In this document: positions 5,430 to 7,212 of the stretch, piece after piece | Position numbering within the stretch: position 1 is the first letter of the stretch | Layout of the letters: the number at the start of each line of letters is the position of its first letter | Assembly (NCBI GenBank): GCA_003136335.1 | Contig: PLEA01000144.1 | Span: 1 to 7,212 of the forward strand | Source of the DNA: Acidobacteriaceae bacterium | GTDB lineage: Bacteria; Acidobacteriota; Terriglobia; Terriglobales; SbA1 | Direction: 5' to 3' | Length of the DNA: 7,212 nt | Program-made: the position numbers and the translations under genes | Notes under the pieces: model-generated | Databases searched by the model: none | What the model was told of the DNA's origin: nothing | The model's input: the letters and a program-made list of their open reading frames with translations, nothing else

Positions 5430-5630
5430 CGTAATATCGCCATTGAGGGGTTTTGAGTGTAATCGCCTGTGGCTGTTGAAAAAGTCCATTCTCATCAAAA
5501 TAGATAAAATTTGGGGGATAGAAAATGTCTAGGAAAACCGAGAAAGTGGTTCGTAGGGCCTCCTGACGCGATTTTATTTTCGCGAATTTCGGGGGAAGGA
5601 GTTTTTCAACAGCCACGCCTGATTACAACA
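5430..5630 (+). repeat. Intergenic repeat (copy e), split by MITE
   Basis: The left part reads GTCGTAATATCGCCATTGAG, then GGGGTTTTGAGTGTAATCGCCTG, ending at 5469. The right part after the MITE is CGCCTGATTACAACAC (5616-5631). Joined at a single CGCCTG they give GTAATCGCCTGATTAC, a perfect palindrome of GTAATC and GATTAC around GCCT. The copy follows the hydrolase gene. Its GGGGTTTTGAG block matches copy a (930-940). Confidence 0.7.
5470..5615 (+). mobile_element. MITE copy 2, 146 bp
   Basis: Terminal inverted repeats TGGCTGTTGAAAAAGTC (5470-5486) and GAGTTTTTCAACAGCCA (5599-5615) match at 16 of 17 positions. CGCCTG flanks both sides (5464-5469 and 5616-5621). The interior shares the block AATTTGGGGGATAGAAAATG with copy 1, followed by a 13-codon frame (5525-5566, MSRKTEKVVRRAS) that ends at the same place as in copy 1 but with TGA instead of TAA. 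The right-hand 40 or so bases differ more between copies. It carries no transposase. Confidence 0.88.
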
Positions 5631-5696
5631 CCTTGCCACAAAGCGGGTTGACCAGGGGCTTATCCTGAAAGCACTCGGAGAGAGGGCGAGCTAACC

Positions 5697-5810
5697 ATGA
5701 CACACGGGTGGCGACTCGCGATAATGAGCATCGTGACTATCGTGGTAGGAATCCCCGTCCTAGGGTTTTTACTGGTGGCGGCGTTCTGGTTTTGCTGCTT
5801 GCCGCACTAA
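5697..5810 (+). CDS. Small single-span membrane peptide (37 aa)
   Basis: Reads MTHGWRLAIM, then SIVTIVVGIPVLGFLLVAAF, then WFCCLPH and TAA. Residues 8-32 are a continuous hydrophobic span, with the charged residue (Arg6) on the N-terminal side and a Cys-Cys pair right after the span. AGAGGG (5681-5686) lies 10 bases before the ATG and GGAG slightly further up, giving a plausible ribosome-binding site. No family is recognised. It sits alone between repeat copies e and f. A chance frame cannot be excluded at this length, but a 25-residue hydrophobic span with a site in the right place favours a real gene. Confidence 0.5.
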   Translation: MTHGWRLAIMSIVTIVVGIPVLGFLLVAAFWFCCLPH

Positions 5811-5840
5811 GTCCTGCGGAAATCAAACTTACTCAGTAAC

Positions 5841-5870
5841 GGATTTTGAGCGCTATGGCCTAATTTCGCC
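5841..5870 (+). repeat. Partial intergenic repeat (copy f), right arm
   Basis: GGATTTTGAGCGCTATGGCC followed by TAATTTCGCC matches the right arms of copy a (GGGTTTTGAGCGCAATGGGCC) and copy b (ATGGCCTGATTTCG), lacking the G of CCTGATTT. No insertion is present. It lies between the small membrane peptide and the next secreted protein. Confidence 0.55.
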
Positions 5871-5897
5871 CCTTAGGAAGTGATAGCATTTTGACGT

Positions 5898-6539
5898 ATG
5901 AAGATTGCCCTCGCGTTCGCTATATTCTGGCTGACGGTTGGTGCGTCTGGTCAGGAGTCTCAGAAGTTTGCGGGAGAAATTCACGGAATCGTCGCCGGGC
6001 AGGACCGGAAACCCGCAAAGGGAATGAGATTGGGCGCTGTTATGCAATGCCCGGGTGCATGTGCATTCTCGATGAGGGACACAATCACAAATCAAGCCGG
6101 AGAATATCGCTTTCAACGATTGCCCCTTGGGAAGTACTCCGTCTTTAAAGAATTGGGTGCTCCTCCCCTTGGAGTTGTTGAACTGACGGTTGACCACCCA
6201 AACGCGGAGCTTCGTGCGGAGCTCCCTCCCAAGGCAGGCATTCTGATGATCCATCTGACCGACCGAGTAACTGGAGCAATCATTCCGCGAGTCCTCGTAA
6301 AGGTGGTAGCCCTTGACGGCCCAGACTCGCGGTGGTCTGAGTTATGGGCTGACAGCTCAGATTGCCTCTTCTATCCCGACTGCGCCATTCCAGTTCCTCC
6401 CGACAAACAGCTCCTCGTGCATGTGTCATCTGCGGGATTTCAGGAGTGGAATGAGAGCGCGGGAAGGGGGAAGCCCATCCTCGTGCACACGGAAGGTCGG
6501 TTGACCTGGAATATCCAGCTTGAGCCGCTCCCACACTAA
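5898..6539 (+). CDS. Secreted protein with carboxypeptidase-regulatory-like domain (213 aa)
   Basis: The start ATG at 5898 is the first possible one, as a TGA lies six bases upstream in frame (5892-5894). AGGAAG (5875-5880) is rather far for a ribosome-binding site. MKIALAFAIFWLTVGASG is a signal peptide with cleavage near residue 18. Residues 26-100 fit a carboxypeptidase-regulatory-like (CarboxypepD_reg, Ig-like) beta-sandwich: GEIHGIVAGQDRKPAKGMRL, then the diagnostic TNQAGEYRFQRLPLGKYSV (64-82). Residues 112-210 look like a second beta-rich half (KAGILMIHLTDRVTGAIIPRVLVKVVAL; KQLLVHVSSAGFQEW), perhaps a second degenerate copy of the fold. Cys51, 55, 156 and 162 form two close pairs. In Acidobacteriota such domains occur in outer-membrane receptor-like proteins and as short free-standing exported proteins; this is the short type, without a TonB barrel. 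The binding target is unknown. Confidence 0.82.
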   Translation: MKIALAFAIFWLTVGASGQESQKFAGEIHGIVAGQDRKPAKGMRLGAVMQCPGACAFSMRDTITNQAGEYRFQRLPLGKYSVFKELGAPPLGVVELTVDHPNAELRAELPPKAGILMIHLTDRVTGAIIPRVLVKVVALDGPDSRWSELWADSSDCLFYPDCAIPVPPDKQLLVHVSSAGFQEWNESAGRGKPILVHTEGRLTWNIQLEPLPH

Positions 6540-6572
6540 ACAGGACGACGCTCTGGCGACTACCAACTGTTG

Positions 6573-6612
6573 CAACATCGCCTTTTCACTCATCGACGCC
6601 GCCAGCCGAGGG
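6573..6612 (+). repeat. Partial intergenic repeat (copy g), left arm
   Basis: CAACATCGCCTTTTCACTCATCGACGCC followed by GCCAGCCGAGGG aligns with the left arm and loop of copy a (AAACATCGCCATTGCACTCATCGACCCCAGCCGGGGG). The right arm is missing: the sequence soon enters the end of the - strand GspG-like pseudogene. Confidence 0.55.
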
Positions 6613-6624
6613 CCTGACCATCTT

Positions 6625-6970
6625 CTACCACGAGCTGTATTTCGCGCCATCGATGCCGGTGGCGTCAGAACCACTGTGAACTTCAAGATATTCGCCTGAC
6701 TGTGATTTCTGGGTCCGCCACGTGTCGTTCCTGCTCGTAAAAGGGTCTGTTGGAATCCGCTTGAGGTATCCGCTGGATACCAGTTCGGACAAAGAGGTAG
6801 AAAGAGGTAGGCGGTCGCCTATGGTCGAGCGTGAACTGTCCAATTTCGCTGCGGAGCAGCACTAGGGATTCTCGGAGAGATGCTTCTTTCCGAGGTTGCT
6901 CCCTGTGCGAACATCCGAAACCGCCGCACATCATTGTGAAGAGCACAAGCGCGGCAAAGGCCCGATACAT
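6625..6970 (-). pseudogene. GspG-like (pseudopilin-related) lipoprotein gene, frameshifted
   Basis: The N-terminal frame starts at ATG 6970 (MYRAFAALVLFTMMCGGFGC), a lipoprotein-like signal with Cys20 as possible lipid site, and continues through KEASLRESLVLLRSEIGQFTLDHRRPPTS. The homologous C-terminus is in another frame: LSELVSSGYLKRIPTDPFTSR, then SGEYLEVHSGSDATGIDGAKYSSW, stop at 6625-6627. This is the pattern of the type II secretion GspG family (helix, 'L...GYL..IP.DPF', small C-terminal domain). The break is a tandem AAAGAGGTAG at 6791-6800 and 6801-6810 (+ strand). Removing one copy joins PPTS directly to LSELVSSGY in one frame. The intact product would have been about 110 residues and exported rather than a classical pilin, as no GFTLIE motif is present. 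Its upstream side abuts the IS110 fragment, so its promoter may also be gone. Confidence 0.82.
6791..6810. repeat. 10-bp tandem duplication
   Basis: AAAGAGGTAG occurs twice head to tail with no mismatch. The length is not a multiple of three, so it shifts the frame of the - strand GspG-like gene. It looks like a slippage duplication. A perfect match suggests it is recent, or selected as a reversible switch. Confidence 0.9.
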
Positions 6971-6990
6971 GTTTCTCACGCCCAATGGAA

Positions 6991-7212
6991 GAACGGCCTT
7001 GTCGAGATGTAGGACCCTATCTGGGATTAGTACCGAAGCAGGAGGACTCCGGGGAGAGCCAGCCGCAATATAGGAATCAGCAAAGCCGGGGACACGATGA
7101 TGCGCCGGCTGCTGGTAGGAAGCGCGCGCTATATTTTGGGGCCGTTCGGACCGGACACGGATTTACGACAATACGGGCTGCGGTTATGCGAACGCGGTGG
7201 GAAGAATGCGAA
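6991..7212 (+). pseudogene. IS110-family transposase fragment, frameshifted, runs off the window
   Basis: From about 7000 one frame reads CRDVGPYLGLVPKQEDSGES and QPQ. After base 7070 the match moves to another frame: GISKAGDTMMRRLLVGSARY, ILGPFGPDTDLRQYGLRLCE, RGGKNA. This is the C-terminal Transposase_20 (IS116/IS110/IS902) domain, normally '..LGISKAGD..LRRLLV..A..ILGPFGPD.DLR..GL.L..RGGKNAKKRA'. Removing one base at or next to 7070 (CAATATAGG to CAATTAGG) restores CAA-TTA-GGA-ATC and a continuous frame. The N-terminal DEDD catalytic part is absent: upstream of about 6991 the sequence is the start of the - strand GspG-like pseudogene. The copy is 5'-truncated and dead, though an intact relative probably exists elsewhere in the genome. 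Confidence 0.88.

Noticed and set aside
899..5630. Classical integron attC sites
   Set aside because: Most copies lack the paired RYYYAAC and GTTRRRY core motifs at their ends, and no tyrosine integrase is in the window. Kept only as a weak possibility for 2296-2334.
899..6612. CRISPR array made of the intergenic repeats
   Set aside because: The repeats are hundreds of bases apart, diverged and separated by genes. No regular spacers or cas genes are present.

Overview
The window looks like an accessory stretch of a moderately GC-rich bacterial chromosome. Acidobacteriota (Terriglobia-like) is my best guess. It rests on the style of the small secreted proteins (a 'FVGTWKANADKS' protein, a carboxypeptidase-regulatory-like domain protein, Cys-rich orphans) and of a GspG-like remnant ('YLKRIPTDPFTSR', 'VHSGSDATGIDGAKYSSW'). 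This is inference from remembered family resemblance, and no lineage marker gene is present.

Layout from left to right. Bases 1-154 are the right end of an insertion sequence: a transposase C-terminal tail and a terminal inverted repeat. Three small secreted proteins of unknown function follow on the + strand (231-881, 1010-1447, 1778-2281), each followed by a hairpin-forming intergenic repeat. A secreted NHL/SMP-30-like beta-propeller gene lies on the - strand (2564-3691). A 615-base gene-free stretch (3692-4306) then holds a perfect 10-bp inverted repeat, a CG-alternating tract and a repeat remnant. Next on the + strand come a secreted alpha/beta-hydrolase-like protein (4307-5350), a 37-residue membrane peptide (5697-5810) and a secreted carboxypeptidase-regulatory-like protein (5898-6539). 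The right end carries a GspG-like lipoprotein gene on the - strand, broken by a 10-bp tandem duplication (6625-6970), and directly beside it a frameshifted IS110-family transposase fragment running off the window.

The most interesting structure lies between the genes. One family of imperfect palindromic repeats (core roughly GTTAAATCGCCATTGC, then a loop, then GCAATGGCCTGATTTCGTCA) occurs in whole or in part about eight times in 7.2 kb, always outside the genes. Three copies are interrupted at the same position, the centre of the small palindrome GTAAT-CGCCTG-ATTAC, by elements with the same 17-bp terminal inverted repeats (TGGCTGTTGAAAAA[C/G]TC). Two are MITEs of about 147 bp flanked by CGCCTG on both sides; the third is the end of the larger IS at the left edge. 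This points to a transposon family that targets the palindrome centre and makes a 6-bp duplication, with small derivatives that keep a ribosome-binding site and a 13-codon reading frame.

The genes do not form an evident pathway. Most encode exported proteins with their own leader regions, so they read as stand-alone accessory genes rather than an operon, sitting in a zone that is collecting insertions and decaying genes.
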